64,000 nucleotides of DNA from JAPOVO01 sp026708165 (GCA_965208775.1 OZ242360.1:2790001-2854000); one strand, 5' to 3'; positions 53,074 through 62,068 are shown, counted from the first letter of the stretch. Numbers and translations: made by a program. The notes: a model not told the origin generated them from the sequence alone.

Positions 53074-53258
53074 GTGACAATTCGACGTTTCTGCTGTTCC
53101 TGTTCCTGGGTTTTGCGGTGGCATGGCTGGGGATAATGGCGTACGTGATGTACGTGGGCGCGCGGCTCAGAGCGGTGGAGCGGTACCTGGAGTCGTTGCG
53201 CACTCCAGCGGCGGATGCGCCGGAGCGGGCTTCGGGTTCGGGTACGAACCAGGACTAG
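53070..53258 (+). CDS. ccmD: CcmD-family small membrane protein
   Basis: A 62-residue protein with one membrane helix (FLFLGFAVAWLGIMAYVMYV) followed by the basic, amphipathic segment GARLRAVERYLESL, the CcmD pattern. CcmD stabilises the CcmABC-CcmE complex. The ATG overlaps the ccmC stop. Position and pattern both support the call despite the short length. Confidence 0.88.
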   Translation: MSDNSTFLLFLFLGFAVAWLGIMAYVMYVGARLRAVERYLESLRTPAADAPERASGSGTNQD

Positions 53259-53287
53259 ACTTTTAGGGTCTACGGAATGCGGAGATC

Positions 53288-55306
53288 ATGCTCGACCTTG
53301 CCGATATAGGGCGAATCGCCGTGGCGCTCGCGCTCGGCCTGGCAGTTTATGCGCTCGGCGGGTCGCTGGTCGCGCTTCGGTTCAACGCACCGCAAATGGC
53401 CCTGAGTGCGCGGAACGCCACCGGAGCCGCGGCGCTGGCCGCGACCATTGCCATCGCGGCCCTCGCAGTGGCGTTCATGACCCGAGACTTCTCAATACGG
53501 TTCGTGGCCGAGAACTCCAGCCGAGCCATGCCCGCCGGACTTACCCTGTCCGCCGTCTGGGGCGGACAGGCCGGATCGCTTCTGTACTGGTCGTGGATTC
53601 TCGCGATTCTCTCCGCCGCTGCGACCTTTCGAGTGTGGGCGAGCGGCCTAGAGCATCGCGTCTGGGTAATGGCGACGCTGATGATGGTGCTGAGCGTATT
53701 TCTGGGGCTGGTCGCGTTTGCGACCTCGCCGTTCGAGGAGCTGCCCGCGGCGCTGCCGGACGGCCGGGGGCTGAATCCGCTCCTGTGGGACAGCGGGATG
53801 CAAATCCATCCGCCGCTATTGCTTGCGGGATACGTGAGCTTTACGGTGCCGTTCGCCTTCGCCATCGGGGCGCTGGCGACGGGACAGGTAGGACGCGAAT
53901 GGATCAGGGCGGTCAGAGGCTGGATGCTGCTGGCCTGGGCGCTCCAGAGCGCGGGACTCTTGTTCGGCGCGTGGTGGGCATATCGAGTGCTGGGATGGGG
54001 AGGCTATTGGGGATGGGACCCTGTCGAAAACGTGGCGCTGATTCCCTGGCTAGTTTCGACGGCCTATCTGCACTCCGCGATAGTGCAGGAACGTCGTGGA
54101 ATGCTAAAGCTCTGGAACGTCTCGCTTGCCATTGCGGCGTTCATCCTGGCGATTCTGGGTACGTTCGTCGTCCGAAGCGGAATCCTCACCTCGGTCCACT
54201 CATTTGCCAAGTCGGACATTGGTCCCGTGCTTTTCACTTTTCTTGGAATCGTTCTATTGGGATCGATTGTCTTGATCATCTATCGGTTGCCGCTGCTTCG
54301 GGCCGATCGGCAATTTGAAGCGGCGACCTCGAGAGAAGCGGGGTTTCTCTTTAACAACCTGCTGCTGGCGACGGTGGCAGCGGCGACGTTCTGGGGGACG
54401 ATGTTTCCGCTGATATCGGAGATCTTTCGAGGTGCGAAGATGGCGGTCGGCGCACCGTTTTACGATCAGGTCAACGGCCCGCTGATCCTGGGCCTGGTAG
54501 TTCTAGCCGGAGTTGGGCCACTTCTTGCGTGGCGCAGCGGCGCGTCGGGGAGGGTACTGAGGCGGTTTATATGGCCGCTGGCAACCGCCGTACTTGTGAG
54601 CGTGCTGCTGGTCGCGCTCGGAATGCGAACCGGGCTCGCCGTTCTAGCCTTTTCCGTCTGCGGCTTCACGGCAGCTTCCATCTTGTATGAGTTCGGCCGG
54701 GCAATCCTCGGCTACCGGCGAAGCCGGCAAGTCACGCTTTGGGCCGCCACGGGCAAGGCTTTGCTCTTGAACCGGCGCAGGCACGGAGGATACGTAGTGC
54801 ATCTGGGCATCGTATTGATCGCGGTCGGCGTGATAGGTTCGACGTTTTTCTCCGTCGAGAAGGCCGTGTCTTTGGCTCCGGGAGAGTCCGCCGTCGTAGG
54901 GGGCTATGAGATTTCGTTCGAGCGGCTGGTCTTCAGCGGTTCGCGGGACCTCGAGACGGTCGATGCAATCGTGCACACGTCGAGGAACGGATCGACCGAA
55001 TCGACGCTGGAAGCCGGCCGTCGCATTCATCGCGGCTGGGAGTCGCAGCCGGTTTCGCTCGTCGGAATCGTAACGACATTGCCGCGGCTTGATGACGTTT
55101 ACGTACTGCTTTCCAACTGGGATCCTGAGACCGGGGGCGCGACTCTACGGGTGATCGTCAATCCGCTCGTGAGCGTGATCTGGTTTGGCGGCGTCGTTTA
55201 CTTCGGCGGGGTAATGGTCGTCGCGTCGCCGGGCGTCTTAAGGCGCAGGGTACCGTCGTTCGGGCCTGAACGCGGGGCGCCCGAACCCGCCAAGGCGGGC
55301 GCTTGA
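53288..55306 (+). CDS. ccmF: haem lyase CcmF
   Basis: The large membrane component of the system I haem-cytochrome synthetase, 672 residues with 13 or more helices. Key motifs are VWGGQAGSLLYWSWIL, the histidine in DSGMQIHPPLLLAGY, GWGGYWGWDPVENVALIPWL and the histidine in LNRRRHGGYVVHLGIVLIAV. Length is normal. The stop overlaps the TTG of ccmH by 4 nt. Confidence 0.96.
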   Translation: MLDLADIGRIAVALALGLAVYALGGSLVALRFNAPQMALSARNATGAAALAATIAIAALAVAFMTRDFSIRFVAENSSRAMPAGLTLSAVWGGQAGSLLYWSWILAILSAAATFRVWASGLEHRVWVMATLMMVLSVFLGLVAFATSPFEELPAALPDGRGLNPLLWDSGMQIHPPLLLAGYVSFTVPFAFAIGALATGQVGREWIRAVRGWMLLAWALQSAGLLFGAWWAYRVLGWGGYWGWDPVENVALIPWLVSTAYLHSAIVQERRGMLKLWNVSLAIAAFILAILGTFVVRSGILTSVHSFAKSDIGPVLFTFLGIVLLGSIVLIIYRLPLLRADRQFEAATSREAGFLFNNLLLATVAAATFWGTMFPLISEIFRGAKMAVGAPFYDQVNGPLILGLVVLAGVGPLLAWRSGASGRVLRRFIWPLATAVLVSVLLVALGMRTGLAVLAFSVCGFTAASILYEFGRAILGYRRSRQVTLWAATGKALLLNRRRHGGYVVHLGIVLIAVGVIGSTFFSVEKAVSLAPGESAVVGGYEISFERLVFSGSRDLETVDAIVHTSRNGSTESTLEAGRRIHRGWESQPVSLVGIVTTLPRLDDVYVLLSNWDPETGGATLRVIVNPLVSVIWFGGVVYFGGVMVVASPGVLRRRVPSFGPERGAPEPAKAGA

Positions 55307-55749
55307 GATCGCTTCGCGCCGCCGCGGCGGTACTATTGCTGGTGGCGCTATCGGCCGGGGCCGCGGCCGCTCAGGATCCGTATGAGGAGCGAATGTGGGA
55401 AATAGCCGAGAAGGTGGCCTGTCCGGTTTGCGAGGGGCAGTCGGTCAAGGACTCCAACGCGCAGCTTGCCCGCGAGATGCGGGACCTGATCGTGGAGCGG
55501 CTGCGGTTGGGAGACGATCCCGACGCGATCATCGACTTTCTCGCCGAGCGATATGGAGAGGGCATTTTGATGGACCCTCCCAAGACTGGGCTTGGGCTTG
55601 GCGTCTGGGTTGGTCCTTTCGTCTTTCTCGCGGCTGGGATAGGGATCGTGGCTTACCTGCTCACGCGGCGACCCCGCGGTCTTTCGCCCTCGTATGTGGA
55701 TGAGGGGACCGTACCGCAAACGGACGAGCGTGGGGCGCGAGAGGGCTAG
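55303..55749 (+). CDS. ccmH: cytochrome c maturation thiol reductase CcmH
   Basis: A 148-residue periplasmic thiol-disulfide protein that keeps the apocytochrome cysteines reduced. A signal peptide (about 1-23) precedes the mature EERMWEIAEKVACPVCEGQS with the active-site pair C40 and C43, then SNAQLAREMRDLIVERL and the FLAERYGEGILMDPP segment, ending in one membrane helix. It corresponds to the short CcmH/CycL type. Translation starts at TTG overlapping the ccmF stop. Confidence 0.94.
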   Translation: MRSLRAAAAVLLLVALSAGAAAAQDPYEERMWEIAEKVACPVCEGQSVKDSNAQLAREMRDLIVERLRLGDDPDAIIDFLAERYGEGILMDPPKTGLGLGVWVGPFVFLAAGIGIVAYLLTRRPRGLSPSYVDEGTVPQTDERGAREG

Positions 55750-55754
55750 CTGAG

Positions 55755-57083
55755 ATGAGCGCCGCCCTACTGGCGATTCTGGTAGTGGGATTCGCCGTGT
55801 CGGTCGGAGCTATGACCGCACCGCTGTGGCGGGGACGCAGGCAGGTCGACGCAGGAGATCGCGAAACGACCTCGCAAAACGAATTGGAAGCAGAGATCCA
55901 ACTCGCGGTTGACGAGCTTAGCGAGGTCGAGACGGAGTACGCGGACGGCTACCTGGATCGGGACGAGTACGTAAGCGAGAGACGGCAGTCGGAGGCGCGG
56001 GTGCGCGAGCTTCGCCGTCGTCGGGAAAACCGCATATCCGTGCTCGAACGTGCGATCGACGCTCGTGTGTCGACGTTGAATTCGGGGGTGTCGGGACCGG
56101 TAGCGGGCGACGGCGCCGGTCTGGCACGAGAGCGATCTGAGGTCACGGCTGCACGGTCTGAGGCGGCTTCCACATCGCGTCGAGGTGTGATGATAGGCGC
56201 GGGCAGCGCAGCCGGGCTGGCGTTTGTGCTAGTCGTGATCGCATTGGTCTCGTTTGGTCGCGCCGCGCCGCCACGAACGCCCGTCGCCGAGGTCGTGCTG
56301 CAAGACTATCGAGCGGTCGTCGGCTTTGGGGGACGGGCCATAGACGGGCTGATCCTGGCACATGGAGCGGGGATCCATCTGAGCGGAGACGGCGGGAAGA
56401 ACTGGGCGTCGGTCTATGGCGGCGGTCCGGTGAACTCGCTGGCGGTCTCGCCAGGCGTCGTATACATCGCCGGCCAGGGGCTTTTTACGGCTACCGACCT
56501 GCAGTTGGAGTGGCGGGAAGTCACTCCACCGGGCAGCAGCGGCGAGTTTATTGCCGCGGCCGTCGATCCCGCCGCGGCCTACGCGATAACTACGATCGAT
56601 AGCGCAGGGAGCGTCTTTGTGAGCGCAGATGCCGGTGAGAGCTGGGAGCGGCTGCCGGTGGAGGCTCCCTCGTCGACAAAGTCGCTGACCATAATGCCAA
56701 TGCGCGGACTGATGTACATCGGGACCACCGACCAGGGCGTCCTCGGGGGCGATGGGCGGGATGAGTGGGCGAGCGCCAACGGCTTCGTCAACGGGGCGCT
56801 CCCAACGGTCCATGCTCCGTCCATCTTCTACGACGCCCGGAGCGGGGACTCGTTCGAAGGGGTGAACGGGAGATTCGAGGGAGCGTTGTACGTCGGGACC
56901 GACCGCGGCGTGTTCAAGAGCATCGACGGAGGGGCGTCGTGGAACCTGCTGGAGTTGGACGTGGCCATTCGGGCGCTAACGGTGAGCAGGGGCGATCCGA
57001 GCGTCATCACCGCAGTTGATGGACGCGGGAGGGTGTTTCGGAGCGCGGATAAGGGGCTTTCGTGGGACTACGGCGCTCGCTAG
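55755..57083 (+). CDS. CcmI-like membrane protein fused to an Asp-box propeller
   Basis: A 442-residue protein of unusual architecture. Residues 3-22 form a membrane helix, and 40-105 a charged coiled coil (ELEAEIQLAVDELSEVETEY) like the first part of CcmI-type proteins in ccm clusters. Residues 144-168 form a second helix. From 180 to the end lies a beta-propeller with four Asp boxes of the S-x-D-x-G-x-x-W type: GDGGKNW (211-217), ADAGESW (291-297), IDGGASW (390-396) and ADKGLSW (431-437). Such propellers occur in sialidases and in the photosystem II assembly factor Ycf48. It starts 5 nt after ccmH, so a part in cytochrome c assembly is likely but unproven. Confidence 0.8.
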   Translation: MSAALLAILVVGFAVSVGAMTAPLWRGRRQVDAGDRETTSQNELEAEIQLAVDELSEVETEYADGYLDRDEYVSERRQSEARVRELRRRRENRISVLERAIDARVSTLNSGVSGPVAGDGAGLARERSEVTAARSEAASTSRRGVMIGAGSAAGLAFVLVVIALVSFGRAAPPRTPVAEVVLQDYRAVVGFGGRAIDGLILAHGAGIHLSGDGGKNWASVYGGGPVNSLAVSPGVVYIAGQGLFTATDLQLEWREVTPPGSSGEFIAAAVDPAAAYAITTIDSAGSVFVSADAGESWERLPVEAPSSTKSLTIMPMRGLMYIGTTDQGVLGGDGRDEWASANGFVNGALPTVHAPSIFYDARSGDSFEGVNGRFEGALYVGTDRGVFKSIDGGASWNLLELDVAIRALTVSRGDPSVITAVDGRGRVFRSADKGLSWDYGAR

Positions 57084-57190
57084 TCAGGGGTGATAATGGC
57101 GCCGGGACGATAATGGCATGTGAATCTTGCGGTCACCGGGTTGTCGACTGGTTTGATCGGACTGCGCTTGAGTCAATGGAGATCGGATAG

Positions 57191-57925
57191 ATGTCTAGAA
57201 CGATAAGAGTCACCGTTTGGAACGAGTTTCGGCATGAGCTTTCCGATCCCGAAGTGCAGGCCCACTACCCGGATGGAATTCACCAGACGGTCGCGGGGTT
57301 TCTGGACCTGCTGCCGGGCGTGGAGACCCGGACGGCCACGCTCGACGAGCCGGAGCACGGCCTGACCGAGGAGTTGCTCGACGCCACGGACGTGCTGGTC
57401 TGGTGGGGACATCTTGCGCACGATGAGGTCGAGGACCGAATAGTCGACCGCCTGCAACAACGCGTGCTGGAAGGCATGGGGCTGATTTGCCTGCACTCCG
57501 CGCATCTTTCCCGAATTTTCCGGCGTCTGATGGGCACGGGCTGCAATCTGCGCTGGAGGGAGGCGGACGAGCGGGAGCGGGTGTGGGTTATGGAGCCGGG
57601 CCATCCCATTGCCGAGGGACTGGGGGAGTATTTCGAGGTGCAGGAATCGGAGATGTACGGCGAGCGGTTCGATATACCGTCACCAGACACGCTGGTCTTC
57701 GTTAGCTGGTATCAGGGCGGCGAGGTTTTTCGGAGCGGGTGCTGCTTCCATCGGGGAAAGGGCAAGATCTTCTACTTCAGCCCCGGTCACGAGACCTACG
57801 GGATATATCACCAGCCTGAGATTCAACTGGTGATCGGCAACGCCGTGCGCTGGGCGGCGCCGGCGGGATCCGCGGTGCCTACTTTCGGCAACCGCGTGCC
57901 GTTGGAGGAGTTGCCGACAGGCTGA
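57191..57925 (+). CDS. ThuA-domain protein
   Basis: A 244-residue protein with the ThuA-like, amidotransferase-type fold of the trehalose utilisation family. Seen are IRVTVWNEFRHE at the start, DATDVLVWWGHLAHDEV, GLICLHSAHLSRIFRRLMGT, PGHPIAEGL and KGKIFYFSPGHETYGIYHQP. ThuA is involved in disaccharide oxidation in rhizobia, but most homologues have no assigned reaction. GGAG lies 9 nt before the ATG. It follows the ccm cluster after 107 nt and is probably a separate unit. Confidence 0.9.
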   Translation: MSRTIRVTVWNEFRHELSDPEVQAHYPDGIHQTVAGFLDLLPGVETRTATLDEPEHGLTEELLDATDVLVWWGHLAHDEVEDRIVDRLQQRVLEGMGLICLHSAHLSRIFRRLMGTGCNLRWREADERERVWVMEPGHPIAEGLGEYFEVQESEMYGERFDIPSPDTLVFVSWYQGGEVFRSGCCFHRGKGKIFYFSPGHETYGIYHQPEIQLVIGNAVRWAAPAGSAVPTFGNRVPLEELPTG

Positions 57926-57975
57926 TCCCTTGGGGCGACCGGCGACCACGAGGGTTGCCCCTGCGATGAACTGTC

Positions 57976-58755
57976 TTATAGGCGGTGGTGGGCGCGCGGC
58001 AGCCAGGTCGCGGCGTCGATTCGCAAGGTCTCGCCGCTGACGTAGGAACCCATGTCCGACGCGAGAAACAGAACGCCGTTGGCAATTTCCTCGGGAGTTC
58101 CCAGCCTCTTGAAGGGGAGATCCTTGGCGCCTTCGTCGATCTGCTGTTGGGTTGCGTATTTCCGTTCGCCGGGGGTGTCGATCCAGCCGGGCTCGATCAG
58201 GTTAACTCTGATGCCGTGCGGGGCCAGCTCACAGGCCAGCGTGTAGGTGAGTCCCCGCAGGCCGTTCTTGGCGGAGTTGTAGGGCGCCGATCTGGGAGGA
58301 CATCGAATCGCCTGGATCGAGCCGATGAATATGATGCTGCCGGATGACTCTCGGCGGATGAGATCCCGGGCGGTGTGCTGCGCCATAAGAAACGCGCCCG
58401 AAAGGCTCACGTCGATCGTGCGCTTCCATTCGTCGAACGGCAGATCGACGGCGAACTCGCGATAGCTGTAATAGGCGCTGTGCACGGCGACATCCACGCC
58501 GCCGAAGGTGTCAATGGCCTCCTCGAACATGGCGTCAACGTCGGACTGAACGCCCAGGTCGGCGCGTACGACAAGCGCCTTTCGGCCCAAGTCTTCAACG
58601 ATCTGACGGGCTTCCTCGGCTTCGGCCTCGGAGTCGCGATGGTTGATGACGACGTTGGCACCGGCCCTGGCGGACTCGACCACGACGCCTCGCCCGATGC
58701 CCTTGGAGCTGCCCGTCACCAATACCGTCTTGTTTTCAAGTCCCGTAACGCTCAC
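57976..58755 (-). CDS. SDR-family oxidoreductase (glucose dehydrogenase-like)
   Basis: A second classical SDR, 259 residues, with TGSSKGIGRG for the cofactor and a catalytic tyrosine and lysine in PYNSAKNGLRG. The central motif is VHSAY, where the common NNAG/NAAG pattern is absent. The end, VSGETLRIDAATWLPRAH, is typical of the family. An NAD(P)-dependent dehydrogenation of a sugar or other alcohol is expected; the substrate is not visible. It starts at GTG with GGAAAGGAA upstream. It faces the ThuA gene convergently. Confidence 0.92.
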   Translation of the reverse strand: MSVTGLENKTVLVTGSSKGIGRGVVVESARAGANVVINHRDSEAEAEEARQIVEDLGRKALVVRADLGVQSDVDAMFEEAIDTFGGVDVAVHSAYYSYREFAVDLPFDEWKRTIDVSLSGAFLMAQHTARDLIRRESSGSIIFIGSIQAIRCPPRSAPYNSAKNGLRGLTYTLACELAPHGIRVNLIEPGWIDTPGERKYATQQQIDEGAKDLPFKRLGTPEEIANGVLFLASDMGSYVSGETLRIDAATWLPRAHHRL

Positions 58756-58927
58756 TCGCGATTTCCTTTCCGTATAGAACCTCGATCATCGCATCCGGCG
58801 CGACCGAAATGGACCAACAGGCCTAACCTCGGGGCTAGAATCGCCTGATCGGTCAGACGCTGTCACGTTCGGCCAGACACAAAGGTTTACATCGCCGGAC
58901 TTGGAAAATGCAAAGCGGGAGGTCGGC

Positions 58928-59815
58928 ATGGAGAAGCGGAGACTCGGCGCAACGGATATGGAAGTGACCCGATTGGGATTCGGCGGAGCGAGGATCGGGT
59001 TCGAGAAATCAAATGATGAGGAGGCGGCAAGCCTGCTAAACGGGCTGCTCGACGCGGGCGTGAACTTCATCGATACGGCGGCCTGCTACGAGGGGAGCGA
59101 GGAGCAGATAGGACGGCTGATCGCCGGTCGCCGGTCGGAGTATTACCTGGCGACGAAGGCCGGGCACGTGGTGGACGGCGCGACGGGAGAGCCGTACTCG
59201 GAGCCGGTCATCACCGAGAGCATCGAACGCTCGCTAATGCGATTGAATACGGAAGCTGTTGACTTGGTGCAGATTCACAGCTGCTCGGCGGAGGTGCTGC
59301 TAAGAGGAGAGGCGGCGAATGCGCTGGTGAAGGCGCAGAAAGCGGGCAAGACTCGTTATATAGGATTCAGCGGCGACGGCGACGCCGCGGCGGAAGCAAT
59401 CGGCATGGGGGTTTTCGACACTCTGCAAACGTCGTTCAATTTGGTCGATCAAAGCGCCGCGGCCGAGATTTTCCCGATCGCAATCGCGCGAGGAGTGGGC
59501 ATTATCGCGAAGCGGCCTATCGCGAACGCGGCGTTCGGGCAGGAGGCGTCGCCGTCGTCTTACGCGGACGAATACTGGCGGCGATCACAAGGCATGACGG
59601 CTCCCGCGGACGCGCCTGACGATCCCATCGAGTTTGCCTTGCGGTTCACGCTGAGCCTGGATGAGATCGACACGGCGATAGTGGGGACGTCCAGCGCGAA
59701 ACATGCACTGGCAAACCTGGCGCTGGCGGCGGCAGGCCCGCTCGACCCGGCGATAGTCGCCGATTTGCGCAAACAGTTCGCGACATTGGGATCGCAGTGG
59801 AACCAGCTCACCTAG
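58928..59815 (+). CDS. aldo/keto reductase
   Basis: A 295-residue TIM-barrel oxidoreductase using NADPH. The AKR catalytic tetrad is complete: D49 and Y54 (FIDTAACYEGS), K77 (LATKAGH) and H117 (LVQIHSCS). ATG 58928 is chosen because GGGAGG stands just upstream; a longer frame from 58901 is less likely. It is divergent from the SDR gene. Homologues act on sugars and aldehydes, and no more precise substrate can be given. Confidence 0.93.
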   Translation: MEKRRLGATDMEVTRLGFGGARIGFEKSNDEEAASLLNGLLDAGVNFIDTAACYEGSEEQIGRLIAGRRSEYYLATKAGHVVDGATGEPYSEPVITESIERSLMRLNTEAVDLVQIHSCSAEVLLRGEAANALVKAQKAGKTRYIGFSGDGDAAAEAIGMGVFDTLQTSFNLVDQSAAAEIFPIAIARGVGIIAKRPIANAAFGQEASPSSYADEYWRRSQGMTAPADAPDDPIEFALRFTLSLDEIDTAIVGTSSAKHALANLALAAAGPLDPAIVADLRKQFATLGSQWNQLT

Positions 59816-59903
59816 GCGCAAAGGAACCTTAGACGAAGCCCGTACTCGATACGGCTAGCTAGATGCGGTTGGTAATTGCAGTATCGGATTCCCGGTCGAT
59901 GCG

Positions 59904-60779
59904 TTAGCCGCGGAAGTTGTGAGGCAACATGCCGGTGTGCCCGGTCCGCGCCCGGAAAATTCCGCCGGATTGAGGCTGCTCGCGAAGCTCTTCCTCGGAC
60001 ATCATGTACGCCGCCGTGGTTATGTATAGGTCGCCGAGATCGGGACCGCCGAACGCGCAGGAGGTCACGTTGCTTACCGGGAACCTGACCTCAAGGTCGG
60101 TGCCGCCTTCCGGATCGTACCGGCGGACGAGACCGGAACCGTAGACACAAACCCAGATATACCCTTCGGAATCGACGGTCATTCCGTCGGCAATCCACTC
60201 GTCGTCGCGTATCCGGGCGACGGTCCTGCGGTTGTGGACCACACCGTCGGCGGCGTCATAATCGAAGGCATCGACGCATCGCTTCATGCTGTCTATGTAG
60301 TACATCAGCGTGTCGTCGGGACTCCATCCCAGCCCGTTCGATAGGATTACGTCAGAGACCATCTTCTCGACGGAGCGATCGACGCCGAGCCGGTATAGAG
60401 CGCCGACCGGTTCGGCAAGTTCCAGATCCATGGTGCCGGCCCAAAACCGCCCCTGACTGTCGCACTTTCCGTCGTTCATTCGATTGCCGGGAACGTCGGC
60501 CTCGACATCGGCGATGGATGTCACGTTGCCGTCATCGTCCAGTAGCGCGAAGCCGTCTGGAACGGCGAGGACAACTCCTCCGCCCTCGCGGGGGACGGCG
60601 GCGCCGACCATAGGTCCGACGTTTACCATCGAGTCCTGCCCAGTTTCGGGGTCGAACCAGTGGACTTCGCCGGGAATGATGTCGATCCAAAGAAGCCGAC
60701 CGGAGTCGGCGTCCCAATGCGGCCCCTCGCCCACTTCCGCGCGCACGTCAAGGACTAATTCGGCTTCCAGTGTTCGCAT
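59904..60779 (-). CDS. SMP-30/gluconolactonase-family hydrolase
   Basis: A six-bladed propeller lactonase of 291 residues. Expected metal ligands are the glutamate in AEVGEGPHWD, the asparagine in NRMNDGKCD, the asparagine in LSNGLGWSPD and the aspartate in IADGMTVDSEG. It would hydrolyse a sugar lactone to the acid, fitting beside the neighbouring aldo/keto reductase and SDR as a short sugar-oxidation route (inference). The ATG at 60779 has GGGAGGGAC upstream and is favoured over the frame opening at 60872. Confidence 0.93.
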   Translation of the reverse strand: MRTLEAELVLDVRAEVGEGPHWDADSGRLLWIDIIPGEVHWFDPETGQDSMVNVGPMVGAAVPREGGGVVLAVPDGFALLDDDGNVTSIADVEADVPGNRMNDGKCDSQGRFWAGTMDLELAEPVGALYRLGVDRSVEKMVSDVILSNGLGWSPDDTLMYYIDSMKRCVDAFDYDAADGVVHNRRTVARIRDDEWIADGMTVDSEGYIWVCVYGSGLVRRYDPEGGTDLEVRFPVSNVTSCAFGGPDLGDLYITTAAYMMSEEELREQPQSGGIFRARTGHTGMLPHNFRG

Positions 60780-60896
60780 AGCGTCCCTCCCGATTTTCGG
60801 CTTAGTGGAAGCTTGGCAGTATGGAGCGATGTTGGCAAATGGCGGGTCAGACACAGTACGCGTTTGATGCACTTATCGGATTGCAGCCGTAAATGG

Positions 60897-60912
60897 GAAT
60901 CATTATCATTTA
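60897..60912 (+). promoter_or_regulatory. Fur-like operator upstream of the iron ABC importer
   Basis: The run GAATCATTATCATTTA contains ATCATTATC, identical to one half of the Fur consensus, followed by a further ATT, so two to three tandem hexamers of the NAT(A/T)AT type are present. It lies about 35 bp before the TTG start of the binding-protein gene, in an otherwise GC-rich region, where an operator would be expected. The other Fur half-site is poor. Confidence 0.5.
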
Positions 60913-60946
60913 CAACGCATCTTGCCTCATTATGGGAGGAATAGTC

Positions 60947-61987
60947 TTGTATCGAAAATGGGGAAATTGGAAAGTTGCCCAACGAAGGGTCGCCGCTCTG
61001 GCGATCGGCGCGCTTGCGCTGGTAGCGGCCGCGGCCTGCGGCGAGTCGGAAGCGACGACCACCGCCCCGGCCGCACAACAGCCCGCCGCTGTGGAAGCCC
61101 CAGCGATGGCGGCGTACGAACCGGTCCGAATCTCGAATTGTGGCCACGAAGTCACATATACGGCCCCACCCGAGCGCGCCGTCACGCTTAACCAGCACGC
61201 TACCGAGGTAATGCTCGCGCTGGGATTGCAGGACTCGATGGTCGGGACGGCATATATCGATGACGATATCCTGCCTCAGTATCAAGAGGCTTATGGCCAG
61301 ATAGAAGTTCTTGCCGAGCAGTATCCATCGCGGGAAGTGCTGTTGGGCGCTGACCCCGACTTCTTGTTCGGCGGATTCGCCAGCGCGTTCACGCGTCCGG
61401 AAAACTCGCCGCCCAGAGATGAGTTGCTTCGACTCGGTATACACAGCTACTTGAGCACCGGGTCGTGCAGCACGCGAGAAGGTGCGCTGACGCTCGATCA
61501 GGTTTACCTGGACTTTCTGAACGTCGGCAAGATCTTTGGCGTCGCAGACCGCGCTGAAGCGCTGGTCGAGCAGTGGAAGACCGAGCTGGCCGACCTCAAG
61601 TCGCAGGTCGGATCGGGGGTCACCCCACCGAAGGTCTTCCTGTATGACAGCGGCGATGACGCGCCGTTCACGGCCGCATGTTGCGGCGCGGTAAACCTCG
61701 TCATCGAGGAGGCCGGCGGGGACAACATCTTCAACGATCTTCCCGGCAACTATAAGACCGTAAACTGGGAAGAAGTGGTTGAACGCAACCCTGAAGTCAT
61801 TGTTCTGATCGAGGCCGATTGGTCCACGTCGGCGGATAAGGAGAAAATCCTGCTGGAGAGCGAGTCGCTAGCCTCCATTTCGGCTGTCAAAGACCAACGA
61901 TTCGTCGTTGTGCCCTTCAGCTCCACCGTGCCTGGGCCTCGCATGCTCGAGGTCGTGAAGGCGCTCGTGAAGGCCTTCTACCCGTAG
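60947..61987 (+). CDS. ABC transporter substrate-binding lipoprotein (iron/siderophore/B12 type)
   Basis: A class III periplasmic binding protein of 346 residues. From TTG 60947 it has a basic start, a hydrophobic segment (RRVAALAIGALALVAAAACG) and a lipobox cysteine at C31, so it is predicted to be a lipoprotein. The mature part has PPERAVTLNQHATEVMLALG and the helical-backbone pattern of the FecB/FhuD/BtuF group. GGAGG lies 7 nt before the TTG, which also falls after the Fur-like site; an ATG at 60893 would lie upstream of that operator. The ligand (ferric siderophore, haem or cobalamin) is undetermined. Confidence 0.92.
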   Translation: MYRKWGNWKVAQRRVAALAIGALALVAAAACGESEATTTAPAAQQPAAVEAPAMAAYEPVRISNCGHEVTYTAPPERAVTLNQHATEVMLALGLQDSMVGTAYIDDDILPQYQEAYGQIEVLAEQYPSREVLLGADPDFLFGGFASAFTRPENSPPRDELLRLGIHSYLSTGSCSTREGALTLDQVYLDFLNVGKIFGVADRAEALVEQWKTELADLKSQVGSGVTPPKVFLYDSGDDAPFTAACCGAVNLVIEEAGGDNIFNDLPGNYKTVNWEEVVERNPEVIVLIEADWSTSADKEKILLESESLASISAVKDQRFVVVPFSSTVPGPRMLEVVKALVKAFYP

Positions 61988-62028
61988 GGGTTTCTCATAG
62001 CCCGAACCGCTGAGGCACCAACTGCTTC

Positions 62029-62063
62029 GCGGCCCTCGCCACCGGCGGGGGCCGCGGGCTTTT
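62029..62063 (+). terminator. intercistronic intrinsic terminator/attenuator hairpin
   Basis: A 12-bp stem, GCGGCCCTCGCC (62029-62040) with GGCGGGGGCCGC (62044-62055), contains one G-T pair and a 3-nt loop, and is followed by GGGC and TTTT at 62060-62063. It ends 5 nt before the GTG of the permease gene. The position suggests partial termination, giving more binding protein than permease, or an RNA 3'-end stabiliser. Confidence 0.75.
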
Positions 62064-62068
62064 GGAGC

